A stretch of DNA of 64,000 nt from Erinaceus europaeus (taxonomy: Eukaryota > Chordata > Mammalia > Eulipotyphla > Erinaceidae), in NCBI RefSeq assembly GCF_950295315.1, contig NC_080177.1, forward strand, positions 76,757,786 to 76,821,785, in the 5' to 3' direction. Position numbers and translations under genes: made by a program. Within the stretch, counting starts at the first letter, position 1, and each line of letters opens with the position of its first letter. Of this stretch, positions 25,401 through 34,073 are shown one piece after another. The notes under the pieces are model-generated. The model searched no databases. It saw only the letters and a program-made list of their open reading frames with translations, and was not told the origin of the DNA.

Positions 25401-28400
25401 CTGGCTTATGGCAGTACTGGGGATTGAACCTGGGACCTCAGAGCCTCAGGCATGAGAGTTGTTTTGCAGAACCCCTGCCCAGATTCCAATTCTATAGACT
25501 GGAGCTCCTTCAAAACCATTTTTTGTTTTTTCTCCAAATACATCTTTGATATGAAGGTTCTGCAGAGTTTCACTGACATTTTGTTCTGTAAATTTTAGAG
25601 TTTCTGGTCTAATATCTAGATCTTTAATCCATGTTTTTTGACAGTGGGGTATGGGGCCGGGGGTGGCCTGGTTTCACTTTTCTGTATGTAGCATCATCTG
25701 CTGAGGAGACCATCTTTACCCCTTGAATGGCTTTAGCCCCTTTGTCCTATATTAGGTGGTTGTATCTGTAGAGGCTCATTTTGGGGTTTCTGATTCTGCT
25801 TCATTGATCCAAGTTTCCATTTTATTCCAGTACCATGATGCTTTGGTTTCTATTGCTTTTAAACTGAAGTTGGGGGGCATGATACCTCCATATTCTCTTC
25901 TCCTCCTCCTTCTCCTCCTTTTTGGTTTTCTTCTCCCAGAGCACTACTTAGCTCTGACTTATGATGGTACTGAGGGTTGGATCTAGGACCTCAGGACCTC
26001 AGATGTGAATGTCATTCTTCACAGCTATTATATAATCTCCAGGGCCCCACCCAGAAAGTCATTTCAGGCAATATATAGTTCAGCCATTGAGTCTGTGTCC
26101 TGCCTGGTGACGCAGGTACAATTAACATGTGATTATCTTTGTAAGGGAACATACTAGTGGAGATTCAGGGGGAAGGCAAGAAATCTCAGCTTGCTTTCAT
26201 TCATTCATTCATTCATTCATTCAAAGTCTTTTTCTAACTTTTTAAAAAAATCTTTATTCATTGATAGAGATAGCTAGAAATTGAGGGGGTAGGGGGAGAT
26301 AGGGAGAGACAGAGACACCTACAGCCCTGTTTCACCACTCACAAAGCCTTTCCCCTGCAGGTGGGGACTGGGGCACTGTGATACTCAACTAGGTGTGCCA
26401 CCACCTGGCCCCTCTATTTTGTTTTTGCCTCTAGGGTTATCACTGGGGCTCGGTGCCTGCAGTATGAATCCACCGCTCCTGGGGCCATTTCTTTTCCATT
26501 GTTGTTGGATAGGACAGAGAGAAATGGAGAGAGGAGGGGAAGACAGAGAGGGGGAGAGAAAGATAGACACCTGCAGACCTGCTTCACTGCCTGTGAAGTG
26601 ACTCCCCTGCAGGTGGGAGCCGGGGCCTTAAACTGGGATCCTTGCACTATTCCCTGTGCTTAGCACTACGTGCACTTAACCTGGTGCACTATCGCCCGAC
26701 CCCTCAGCTTTCTTTTTCAATTTAAAAAAATGCTTTTGAAAATGTTGCTTTCAGATACCATAGTCATCACCTTCAGATTGCTAAGAATCTAGAAGGAATA
26801 AGAAGTCTTTATCTTGGGGCTGGGTGGTGGCACACCTGGCTGAGCTTACATGTTACAGTGTTTAAGGATCTGAGTTCGAGCCACTGGTCCCCACCTGCAG
26901 GGGGAAAGCTTTGCAAGTGGTGGAGTGTTTCGGGTGTCTGTCTGCCCCTCTCCATATCATGCCCTTCCCTCTTGATTTCTGGATGTCTCTATCCAATAAA
27001 CAAAGATTAAAAAAACACACACACAAACTTGCGCTTAACCCACTGTGCTACTGCCTGCAGGTGTCTTATCTTTCTTTGTCTCTCTCTTGTCTTCCCCTCA
27101 TCTCTCCATTTCTCTCTGTCCTATCCAACAGCAATGTCATCAGTAACAAGAACAGTAGTAACTACAACAACAATAAAACAAGGGCAACAAAAGGGAATAT
27201 TTATTAATATTAATATTTATTATTTATTTTTTTTAAAGTTTTAAAAAAAAACCTTTATCTCTGCAGTGTCCATCAACCTTGAATACTTACCTCATTTACC
27301 TCTTTTCTATTTTTAAGAGTGAGAGAGAAATAGAGAGAGAAAGTAAGTTACCACAACATTGACGCTTCTTCCTTCTGTGTGGTAGGTGCTTGGCTCAAAC
27401 CTGATCACACACATGGCAAAGCAGCACACTATGCAAGTGAGCTATTTTGTCAGCCCTCCTTCCCTCATGTTCAGTCCTGTGACGCTAGATGAAATAGACA
27501 TCTCAAGACATCTAACAAGACATCTCAAGGTGCCTGTCCTCTGTTACTTTGTATTTCCCCTCTTGTTCTAAATTAGGCCCGGCAGTAAGTCTTTAATACT
27601 AGATTTTTTCTTTCTTAAGACTCTGCTGGGCCCTATGTTTTTCCAAGTAATAATAGTATAAAAATAAGTACCTTGAAGGAGAAACCATCCCTTATCCATA
27701 GAGGAAAGAACCAGATACTCTTAATCTCTTGCTTACCCTAATGGCTCATAACTCTGGTTGCCTTAATTTTACTGTATTTATTCCTTTTGCTTAACTTGCA
27801 ATATGGACGATGGAGGTTAATAAGAAATGTGTCTTTTTCATCTTACACTGATTCTAAGGGCTGCCTCTCTCTTTTACATTAGACATTCCCTCTCAAATAT
27901 TCCCTCTTCATTTTCTTTCTTTTTTTTCTTTTGCCTTCAGGGTTATCACTGGGGCTCAGTGTTGGCACTAAGAAACCACTGATCCTGACAGCCATTTTTC
28001 CCCTTGTTTTCCATTTTATTGGATGAGACAGAGAGAAATGGAGAGAGGGAGGGGTGACAGAGAGGGAAAGAGAAAGAGAGAGACACCTGCAGACCTGCTT
28101 CACCACTTGTGAAGTGATCCCGCTTCAGGTGGGGAGTGGGACTTGAACCCGTTGCCTTCCATAGGTCCTTGCTCATAGTACTGTGTGTGATTAACCAGGT
28201 GTACCATTGCCTGCCCCCCTTTTATTTGTTAGGTAGACACAGAGAGATTAAAAGAGAGCACAGCATTGGAGCTTCCATCAACGCCATGGGGGCCAAGCTC
28301 CAACCTAGGTTTCACACATGGCAAATTAGCACAGTAATCAAATGAGCTAGTTCACCTGCTCCATTTTCTTAAATTTTTTTTTTAAAAAAATATTTATTTC

Positions 28401-31400
28401 CCCTTTTGTTGTCCTTGTTTTTCATCGTTGTTGTAGTTATTGTTGTTGATATTGATGTCGTTGCTGTTGGATAGGACAGAGAGAAATGGAGAGAGGAGGG
28501 GAAGACAGAGAGGAGGAGAGAATGAGACACCTGTAGACCTGCTTCATCGCTTGTGAAGCGACTCCCTGCAGGTGGGGAGCCAGGGCTCCAACCGGGATCC
28601 TTACTCTGGTCCTTGTGCTTCGTATCACGTGTGCTTAACCCACTGTGCTACCACCCGACTCCCCCCCATTTTCTTTAATTTCTAATGGAATCCTTTGGCA
28701 AGATATTTGGGGATTCAGAAACCAGACCACTACTTTTTTTTTTGTCAAGCCGTTTTTAAAATTTGTGATTAATAGTAGTTTACAAGATTGTGAGATTACA
28801 GGATAGATACAATTCCTCAAGATAACATAATACAGGGAGTCAGGCAGTAGCGCAGCGGGGTAAGCACACGTGGCGCAAAGATAGCAATACAATTTGACAG
28901 AAGCTGCTGTGGGTAGTAAAAGAAACCTTTCAGCCCCAAATCACTTAGCTGGTTGAATAGTTTATATGAGTAGCTCTGAGAAAACTCTTTTTTAAAAAGA
29001 TAATGAAAAGGCAAGATGGGGTTAAGAGCAAAGAAAACCCATAATAGTAGCGCACGGCTGTCATGTCTGAGGCACCAGAGGCTCTAGGCTCAGTCCCTGA
29101 CGTCATTATACCAAGAACCAAATAGCATTCTGGTAAAAACAGTACATCTGCACCCCCCCCCAGTTTATTTATTTATTTTTGCACAATTCAGTCATATTTT
29201 TTAAAATTTATTTTTGGATAGAGACAGAGGGAAATTGAGAGAGATGGGGGAGATCAAATGGAGGAGGGTGGGGTAGGGGGGTAGACAGCATAATGGTTAT
29301 GCAAAGAGACTCTCATGCCTGAGGCTCCAAAGTCCCAGGTTCAATCCCCCTGCACCACCATAAACCAGAGCTAATCAGTACTCTGGTAAATTAAATTAAA
29401 CTAAAAAGAAAGAAAGGGAAAGAGACAGAGAGACACCTGCAGCCCTACTTCACCACTTGTGAAGCTTTTCCCCTGCAGGTGGGGACCTGAGGTTTGAATC
29501 TGGGTCCTGTGCCCTGTAATGTATGAGCTTAACTACTACACAATTCAATAATTGTTAAATTTAGGAGCAAAATGCTAGCACTCATAGAGGTACTTTCTGA
29601 TTTTTTTTTTTTTAACTATAGTGATGTCACTGCTTGAGAATATATCCAATTTTTTTAAACTCAGAATTTAGAAATTGACTGTTTCTCTGATTCTGTTTCT
29701 TCATTTTAGATACCCAGTCTCAAAACAGCACGGCCGTGGTGCACGGCATTCTGATGGCCGTCAGAGTTCCCTTTCCCATTCCTGAACCCGACGGCTGTAA
29801 GAGTGGAATCAGCTGCCCCATCCAGAAAACCAAGACCTATAGCTACCTGAATAAACTGCCCGTGAAGAGTGAATACCCCTCTGTAAGTGCACTGTTGACA
29901 TCACAGTCCTGTGATTAGACTAGGAAGGTGCGGACTGAGGGCAGGAAGCACAGGTTGGAGAATTGCTGCCTTCTTCTTCTAGCGTTTGCCCTTCTTCTGT
30001 AGCCAGTCAACAGCGTCAGGTTGAGCCTGATGTCTGCTTGTTGCTGGCTTTGAAAGTGACTGGGATCCATGTGGATTCAGTCGGCTAGGAAGGATCGTCA
30101 GTTTCCCCAATAAATGGGTACTCACGGGATGCACCACGAGAAGGTTGATCCAATGCATCCCTGCCTTTTCCTGTTGGAGAGTAAAGGTTGAGGTAAAGGG
30201 TATAAGTCTGGGTGCTCGATGTCATGAGATAGTTTCTCTTGCATCTTTTCATTCTCTGTCTGTAGCCCGATGGTATACTTGGGCCTCAGGATACCATTTT
30301 TGCAAATAACAGCCACACACTGTAGTGCTGTTCCAGTGATAGCATGTATGATGTGAGTCCCAAATTTTCTTGCGTCAGCTGAGGTGGTAGCCATCACATT
30401 TTATTCAAGCAGCAACCTTGTCCAGCTCCTGATAGCATCATTTCCCTGTGTACTTGATATTTTGTCCGATGGCGCTTTGTTCATCTTAACCCCCGAAGCG
30501 CACAAAACACACTGCTAACGTTACCAGTAAGAGGCCACAAGAGAACCTGACCTGGAAACGGAAGTGATTATGGACCATGAGAGTGGAAAGCCAGAGATGG
30601 CTCCCATGCACCAGGCAGACGTGCCCCACCCCAGCTGTGATCTAGAACAGCAAAGTGATGGGAGCTGTGGGTGGGTCTGCCTCCCACTGCCTGCAAGAGC
30701 AGTGAGACCGACAGCACTCTGAGCAGGGCCTGTATCAGATATGCAAGGACTTGGAATGACTTAGACTGACCATCAGACACTTAACGCAAAGAAAAAAAAA
30801 AGCTTGTTTGCAATGTAGATAAAAAAATTTTCTGAACCCTTGTGCAGGGCAGGAGCTCGTGACCACCTCCACCTGGTCAGAGCACCCCCTCAAGAACGAA
30901 CAGAAGCAGGTCCTGGGAGAAGGTTTCTCTGCTGGCAAATCCTACCTCTAGGAAAACCACAAGGGGACAGCAATAGATTGGAAATGAAGTTATCCGAAGC
31001 TAAGATTGCCTGGCTAATCCCAGGAGCTATTGAAGCACTGCTGTCTCTCTCTTTTTAATATTTTTATTTATTTATTAATGGATAGAGACAGAGAAATTGA
31101 GAGGAGAGGGGAGATAAGAGAGGGAGAGAGACAGAGACACCTGCAACCCTGCTTCACCACTCTGCGAAGCTTGCCCCCAGCAGGTGGGAACCGGGGGCTT
31201 GAACCTGGGTCCTTGTGCACTGTACTGTGAACGCTTAACCAGGTGTGCCACTGCCTGGCCCCCAGCACCGCATTCTCTAGTAAACTCTTGTTATCCTATC
31301 ACAGTGCCACTAGAGGGACACCCACTTTGTCTCTCCCTGGTAGACTGTGGGTGTGTCAGTCTGACATGAGTTCTTAAGGGCTTAGCTGCTGTGATCTCTG

Positions 31401-31785
31401 CCTTCACAAGTCACCAGTGTCATCTTTATATCCCTTTAGCTTCTCTGTACTTCACTTTCCTTGCCTCTTAAATAAATAAATATAACAGTAAGACAAAACT
31501 TACAGTTACAGTAACTGGGTTGGCGTGTACCTTGTTCAATGTGCACACATCCCCGGCAGCCTTTATGATCTAAGAAGGAAAATGCGCAAGAATTAGGCAT
31601 TTTGTTACAGTTTACACGTGGGGACCATCGTGACACCAGTTCTGGATTAAAGCGAGGTCCTTGTTTCATTCTTTCCCAATTCTTTTCTCTTTCTCCAGAT
31701 AAAACTGTTGGTGGAATGGCAACTTAAGGATGACAGAGACCAAAGTTTCTTTTGCTGGCAAATCCCAGTACAGATCGAAAGCTAG
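14159..31785 (+). CDS. NPC2: NPC2, lysosomal cholesterol transfer protein (four coding exons)
   Basis: Soluble ML-domain sterol carrier of late endosomes and lysosomes. It takes unesterified cholesterol released from LDL and hands it to NPC1; loss causes Niemann-Pick C2 disease. Exons 14159-14240, 24610-24717, 29710-29882 and 31699-31785 (82, 108, 173 and 87 nt) join in frame to 149 residues; human has 151. Residues 1-19 are a signal peptide ending ALA, with mature E20. All six disulfide cysteines stand at the human positions 27, 42, 47, 93, 99 and 140. The [13 protein letters not shown] loop and the CPIQK...[14 protein letters not shown] core are intact. N-glycosylation sequons are at N38, N58 and N69; the human site at 135 is D here. 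The start has G at -3. The C-terminus reads IPVQIES, then TAG, instead of human IPVQIVSHL, because the usual donor after codon 147 is missing. The long introns hold only repeats and single-copy DNA. Confidence 0.97.
14241..15499 (+). other. NPC2: NPC2 intron 1, SINE-poor 5' part
   Basis: Single-copy DNA leaving the CpG island. Weak MIR-like stretches are seen at about 14895-14960 (GGAAACTTGGAAATCA) and 15240-15340 (GCAGATGAGGAAAACTAAGG), and a 40-base SINE-C head at 15086-15127. No coding signal. Confidence 0.5.
15500..15683 (-). repeat. SINE-D in NPC2 intron 1
   Basis: Reversed unit from TTTACTACTGGGTAGAGAC to ACCAGGTGCGCCACC. Confidence 0.85.
15995..16808. repeat. SINE-C, SINE-B, SINE-D (reverse), SINE-D (forward)
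   Basis: In order: 15995-16146 C, 16157-16320 B (AAAGCATTGGACTCTCCAGC), 16320-16495 D reversed, 16587-16808 D forward with a G9 run at its head. The two D copies are in inverted orientation about 90 bp apart and could pair in the pre-mRNA. Confidence 0.8.
17025..17625 (-). repeat. SINE-A nested in SINE-C, then SINE-B
   Basis: SINE-A (about 17085-17367, with a (TTTA)n stretch) sits between two copies of GATTTTATTTATTTTTTACC (about 17028 and 17367), a TSD cut from the body of a reversed SINE-C that resumes with GAACACTGCCCAGCTCTGGC. A reversed SINE-B follows at 17488-17625. Confidence 0.9.
17725..17835 (+). repeat. MIR-like ancient SINE
   Basis: AATAATAACAGTAACCACTTACGTAGCACTACTGTGTTCTGAACACTT-type core resembles the MIR/L2 'attgagcgcttactatgtgcc' block; recognised from memory of the consensus. 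Confidence 0.5.
17851..18382 (+). repeat. SINE-C and deleted SINE-B fragments
   Basis: SINE-C at 17851-17965; a diverged B-like piece at 17968-18095; SINE-B with an internal deletion at 18293-18382. A C12 run lies at 18180-18192. Confidence 0.65.
18489..19166 (+). repeat. Tandem SINE-A array inside one TSD
   Basis: Two forward SINE-A copies (18508-18777 and 18786-19073) and a third tail-only remnant (about 19085-19150) lie between AAAAGACACAACA at 18491-18503 and at about 19153-19165. Confidence 0.85.
19186..19310 (+). repeat. (GT)n and a B-like SINE fragment
   Basis: About 12 GT units, then CCCAGGTTCGAGCCTGGCC and a GTGTCCATCT tail; the head is replaced by the microsatellite. Confidence 0.6.
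19476..20188. repeat. SINE-B and three SINE-C copies
   Basis: 19476-19634 B forward; 19700-19823 C reversed; 19878-20015 C forward; 20018-20188 C reversed. The last two abut as an inverted pair. Confidence 0.8.
20236..20700. repeat. SINE-A (reverse) and SINE-C (forward)
   Basis: SINE-A 20236-20503; a repeated AAAACATTTTTTT (about 20205 and 20506) is its TSD. SINE-C 20534-20700. Confidence 0.9.
20925..21598. repeat. SINE-C fragment, SINE-A (forward), SINE-A/D (reverse)
   Basis: 20925-21005 C with A14 tail. 21052-21300 SINE-A flanked by AAAACATTTTTT. 21400-21598 a reversed D-like unit. Confidence 0.8.
21599..21960. other. NPC2: Single-copy intron 1 DNA
   Basis: No repeat family or exon recognised. 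Confidence 0.4.
21965..22562 (-). repeat. SINE-E and SINE-C with an internal (AC)n expansion
   Basis: 21965-22105 is E-like. 22335-22562 is a reversed SINE-C whose central segment has grown into about 26 AC units (22395-22446). Confidence 0.75.
22563..22946. other. NPC2: Single-copy intron 1 DNA
   Basis: No repeat family or exon recognised. Confidence 0.4.
22947..23485 (+). repeat. SINE-B, then SINE-A nested in another SINE-B
   Basis: 22947-23070 B. A second B begins at 23078 (GGCACAGTAGATAAAGCATT), is interrupted by SINE-A at 23124-23380, and resumes with GTATGAGGTCCTGGGTTC. Confidence 0.9.
23500..24070 (+). repeat. Long-form SINE-D/A with (TCCTC)n expansion, then SINE-C
   Basis: Head to CTGCAGGGCTCAG at 23505-23628, pentanucleotide TCCTC about 17 times to 23717, further pyrimidine DNA, then a diverged long 3' module (CAGCAATAACCCTGG, 23885-23899). 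SINE-C follows at 23953-24070. Confidence 0.85.
24162..24419 (-). repeat. SINE-A 190 bp upstream of NPC2 exon 2
   Basis: Reversed unit, antisense to NPC2. Its (GTT)-rich strand places pyrimidine-poor sequence near the exon 2 acceptor; the real acceptor tract (24591-24609) is intact. Confidence 0.9.
24610..24717 (+). CDS. NPC2: NPC2 coding exon 2
   Basis: Acceptor TTCTCTTGCAG ends at 24609; donor GTGAGT at 24718. It encodes [20 protein letters not shown], then [16 protein letters not shown], with the C42-C47 disulfide pair and the key N58-V-T glycosylation site. Confidence 0.97.
24868..25147 (-). repeat. Young SINE-A with TSD in intron 2
   Basis: CCTCTAGCACTCTT (24860) and CCTCTAGGCACTCTT (25133) flank a near-consensus copy. 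Confidence 0.9.
25350..25485 (-). repeat. SINE-C
   Basis: Reversed: CCAGAGCACTGCTCAGCTCTGG through GGCATGAGAGTTGTTTTGC. Confidence 0.85.
25490..25895 (-). mobile_element. L1 LINE ORF2 fragment, antisense
   Basis: The minus strand reads GCATCATGGTACTGGAATAA and flanking L1 ORF2 text ('agcatggtactgg' block), followed by the region that in other copies encodes the YNI...WIKDLG stretch. Short and with stops. Confidence 0.8.
25920..26702 (-). repeat. SINE-C, (CATT)n, SINE-D, long-form SINE-A
   Basis: 25920-26050 C; (CATT)6-7 at 26197-26222; 26240-26413 D; 26416-26702 long SINE-A, all repeats reversed. Confidence 0.85.
26816..27018 (+). repeat. SINE-D
   Basis: GGTGGTGGCACACCTGGCTG head and AATAAACAAAGATTAAAA tail. 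Confidence 0.85.
27028..27225 (+). repeat. SINE-A with inverted 5' end
   Basis: 27028-27055 is the tRNA-like head in reverse (GCGCTTAACCCACTGTGCTA), joined directly to the forward 3' body (CTGCAGGTGTCTTATC on). The middle is missing. Confidence 0.8.
27310..27456 (-). repeat. SINE-E
   Basis: GACGCTTCTTCC, CACACACATGGCAAAGCAGC and AGCTATTTTGTCAGCCC. Confidence 0.7.
27457..27914. other. NPC2: Single-copy intron 2 DNA
   Basis: AT-rich unique DNA; no exon or repeat recognised. Confidence 0.4.
27915..28664 (-). repeat. Long SINE-A, SINE-E, short SINE-A
   Basis: 27915-28219, 28219-28360 and 28385-28664. The first uses CCTTCAGGG at the module edge, a diverged form. Confidence 0.85.
28820..28892 (+). 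repeat. SINE-A head-only fragment (46 bp)
   Basis: 28834-28879 holds only the 5' tRNA-like head (GCAGTAGCGCAGCGGGG...GCGCAAAG). Similar flanks (GATAACATAATACA and GATAGCAATACA) look like a short duplication. Confidence 0.7.
29044..29535. repeat. SINE-C, then SINE-C nested in SINE-D
   Basis: 29044-29135 C. A reversed SINE-D (29200-29535) is interrupted at 29270-29412 by a forward SINE-C with AAATTAAATTAAACTAAAAA tail. Confidence 0.85.
29710..29882 (+). CDS. NPC2: NPC2 coding exon 3
   Basis: Acceptor TTCATTTTAG ends at 29709; donor GTAAGT at 29883. It encodes residues 64-121, including [20 protein letters not shown], the C93-C99 pair and the [15 protein letters not shown] strand. A new N-S-T sequon at N69 is present. 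Confidence 0.97.
29883..30944. other. NPC2: NPC2 intron 3, mostly single-copy
   Basis: Contains a 91-codon minus-strand open frame (30397-30122) with no family I recognise. Neighbouring frames extend it in broken form toward 30490, so a decayed retrocopy is possible. No poly(A) or TSD seen. Confidence 0.35.
30949..31460 (+). repeat. Unclassified dispersed repeat, copy 1, with SINE-D inside
   Basis: Shares GGAAAACCACA, GCCTGGCTAATCCCAGGAG, CATTCTCTAGTAAA and GTCATCTTTATATCC, in order, with 33082-33560. Interrupted by a reversed SINE-D at 31055-31263. Confidence 0.8.
31699..31785 (+). CDS. NPC2: NPC2 coding exon 4 and stop
   Basis: Acceptor TTTCTCCAG ends at 31698. It encodes [20 protein letters not shown], then QIPVQIES, and TAG at 31783-31785. 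C140 pairs with C27 in the family. In human the exon ends after I147; here ATC is followed by GAAAGC, not a GT donor, and the frame runs into the stop two codons later. Confidence 0.93.
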   Translation: MKLLVEWQLKDDRDQSFFCWQIPVQIES

Positions 31786-32097
31786 GGCGACCTGATGCCG
31801 GCGTGTCCGTCTGTGGGGTGAGGAAGCATGGGTGGAGGAGGGAGGAGAAATCAGATCTAAACGAATCAGTGCTGTAACCTCAAAGGAATTTCTAGTTGTC
31901 TCCAGTTCTTGTCTCTCTCTTTTTTTTTTCCTTATGTCATAATGAGGGCCTGACAAGATAGGACCTGAATGAGGCTGCTTGGTGATGCAGGCTGGCTTGC
32001 TCTATTTTTTTTTTTTTTTTTTTTTTGCTTATTGGATTTTGCAGTATAGGATAGGTCCCAGACTACACCCATCCAACTGGAATATTACATCTGCAAG
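31786..32097 (+). other. NPC2: NPC2 intron 4 or retained 3' UTR
   Basis: Follows the exon 4 stop. A GTGAGG at 31818 is a possible cryptic donor and CTGCAAG at 32091-32097 a possible acceptor. If unspliced, this 312-nt stretch is 3' UTR. Confidence 0.5.
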
Positions 32098-32412
32098 TTC
32101 CCGCCTCTAAGTGCCTCACTGAGTACAGTGCATCTGACCCACACACCTGATGATGTCACAGAGCCCCCAGCCCCCGATAGCAACTTGTTCTTTAGCGGAA
32201 GGGAGGTGCCCCATGACAGAACCTCAGCTCTGGATGACTGGCTCTCTCTATTTGTCTCATATCTTTTTTTTTTTCTGTCAGGATTTTCATTAAATGTAAC
32301 ACTTGATTAACAGATGTTTAAATTTTTTTTTTTTTTTAAATAACATTGTGACTGATTTGTGCACTTTGGAATGGCTGTTTGGAGAAATAAAAGACTTGGC
32401 AGTCTTGTCTAA
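32098..32412 (+). other. NPC2: NPC2 exon 5 homologue / 3' UTR
   Basis: Matches human NPC2 exon 5 as I recall it: CTAAGTGCCTCACTGAGT near the start and TTTCATTAAATG plus CAGATGTTTAA later. The preceding ATCTGCAAG supplies an AG acceptor one base off the human boundary. Here it is wholly untranslated. It ends shortly after AATAAA at 32386-32391. Confidence 0.8.
32386..32391 (+). terminator. NPC2: NPC2 polyadenylation signal
   Basis: AATAAA 15-25 bases before a GT/T-rich stretch (CAGTCTTGTCT, 32400-32410), in the position expected for the NPC2 mRNA 3' end. Confidence 0.75.
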
Positions 32413-33081
32413 TGCTCTTGGGCTCTGGTCACTTGCTTCATTCAGACAGTATGTCGGCACAGGCCCATGGAATCTGGACACCCAGTCTCATGGTCCCTGG
32501 AGTGTAGGAAAGTGTGACTTTCAGAAATTGCCCCCCCCCCCCCGTAGATCTTACCTATTTCACACAAAATAACATTCTTGTTCTGCACACCCTGAACCAC
32601 CAAGCATGACTGAAAGAAGGGGTAAAACCATGTATCACCTGTTTGAATAACAACATATGAAAGGTCAAAGCAGCTGACCTGGAGAGGCGGGGACTAAGAG
32701 GTCACACAAGCCGAAGGTGTAGAGGGATCTTTGGGACCTCCCTGCCCAGAGGAAAGCCTGAATTAGACACTTACAGCTGAAATATGAAGTTGTAGCGAGT
32801 AAGGGATAAATCCTTTAAACCGTAGCATCTCCTACTCTTGATGTATGAATAAAATCAAAAGGCTTACATTTTGCTATTTGTTTGGAATCAGCATATTGAT
32901 GATAAACTTTTAGCTGCCACAGGGATTGCAAACCAGTCCACACATGAGTTGGCTAACATGGACCTCGGAAGGGCATCTGTTTCAGGTCGGGTGCGTGTGC
33001 AGCAGAGAAGTTGTATGACCTGGTTCTTGCCACCCTACTCATTTCACTAGCCCCTTTTGATTCCTTTGGCTTGTGAATCCC
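32413..33081. other. Single-copy DNA just past NPC2
   Basis: Unique, SINE-free for about 670 bp apart from a C14 run at 32530-32543; no gene recognised. Confidence 0.4.
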
Positions 33082-33560
33082 CCAGGAAAACCACAGGGGG
33101 ACAGCAATGGACTGGGAATGAAGTTATCCGTAGTCAAGACTGCCTGGCTAATCCCAGGAGTCTCTGGAGCACTGCATTCTCTAGTAAATTCTAGCTGTCC
33201 TCCCACAGTGCCCCTAGAGGGATACCCACTCTGTCTCTCCTTGGTGAGTCCCTATGGGGTTAGCTGCTGTGATCTCTGCCTTCAGAAGTCACCGATGTCA
33301 TCTTTTTTTGCTTAAAATCTTTCATTTTTTTAATTTATTACTGGATAGAAACAGAGAAATTGAGAGGGGAAGGAGAGATAGAGGAGACAGACAGATACCC
33401 ACAGCTCAACTTCACTTGTGAAGCTTTACCTCTGCAGGTGCGGACTGGGGGCTAGAACCCTGGTCCTTGCGCACTGTATGTGTACTTAACCAGGTGCGCC
33501 ACTGCCTGGCCCCTCAATGTCATCTTTATATCCACTAGCCTCTCTCTCCTTCCCTTTCCT
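33082..33560 (+). repeat. Unclassified dispersed repeat, copy 2, with SINE-D inside
   Basis: Counterpart of 30949-31460. Here the reversed SINE-D (33305-33514) sits at a different point, with ATGTCATCTTT on both sides as TSD, which shows the two copies predate both SINEs. Confidence 0.8.
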
Positions 33561-33589
33561 TATCTATCATGTAGAGATTATATGCAGGA

Positions 33590-34035
33590 GGTGCAAAGCG
33601 CAAGGACGGGCATAAGGATCCTGGTTCGAGCCCCCGGCTCCCCACCTGCAGGGGAGTCGCTTCACAAGCGGTGAAGCAGGTCTGCAGGTGTCTGTCTTTC
33701 TCTCCCCCTCTCTGTCTTCCCCTCCTCTCTCCATTTCTCTCTGTCCTATCCAACAACAATGACATCAATAACAATAATAGCTACAACAAGGGCAACAAAA
33801 GGAAATAAATAAATGTTAAAAAAAAATTTTAAATAGAGATTAGAGGGGCCAATCAGTGGCACACCTGGTAGAGTGAACATGCTACAGTACTCGGGGACTA
33901 AGGTTCAAGCTCCTAGTACCACCTGTAGGCAGAATGTGTCACAAGCAGTGAGACAGAGCTGCAGGTGTCACTCTTTCTTCCTCTATCTCCTCCTTCCCTT
34001 TCAGTCTCTTTCAGTCTCTATTCCAGAAAAAAAGA
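33590..34035 (+). repeat. 5'-truncated SINE-A and SINE-D
   Basis: SINE-A starts at GGTGCAAAGCGCAAGG; TAGAGATTA flanks it (33571 and about 33834). SINE-D 33845-34035. Confidence 0.85.
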
Positions 34036-34073
34036 GAGAACAAAATAAATAAAACAAATGAAAAAGCCATTAA

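Noticed and set aside
30920..30940. TTTCTCTGCTGGCAAATCC in intron 3 resembling part of NPC2 exon 4
   Set aside because: About 19 bases with one mismatch, but the flanks share nothing; a chance match or short micro-duplication, not an exon duplicate.
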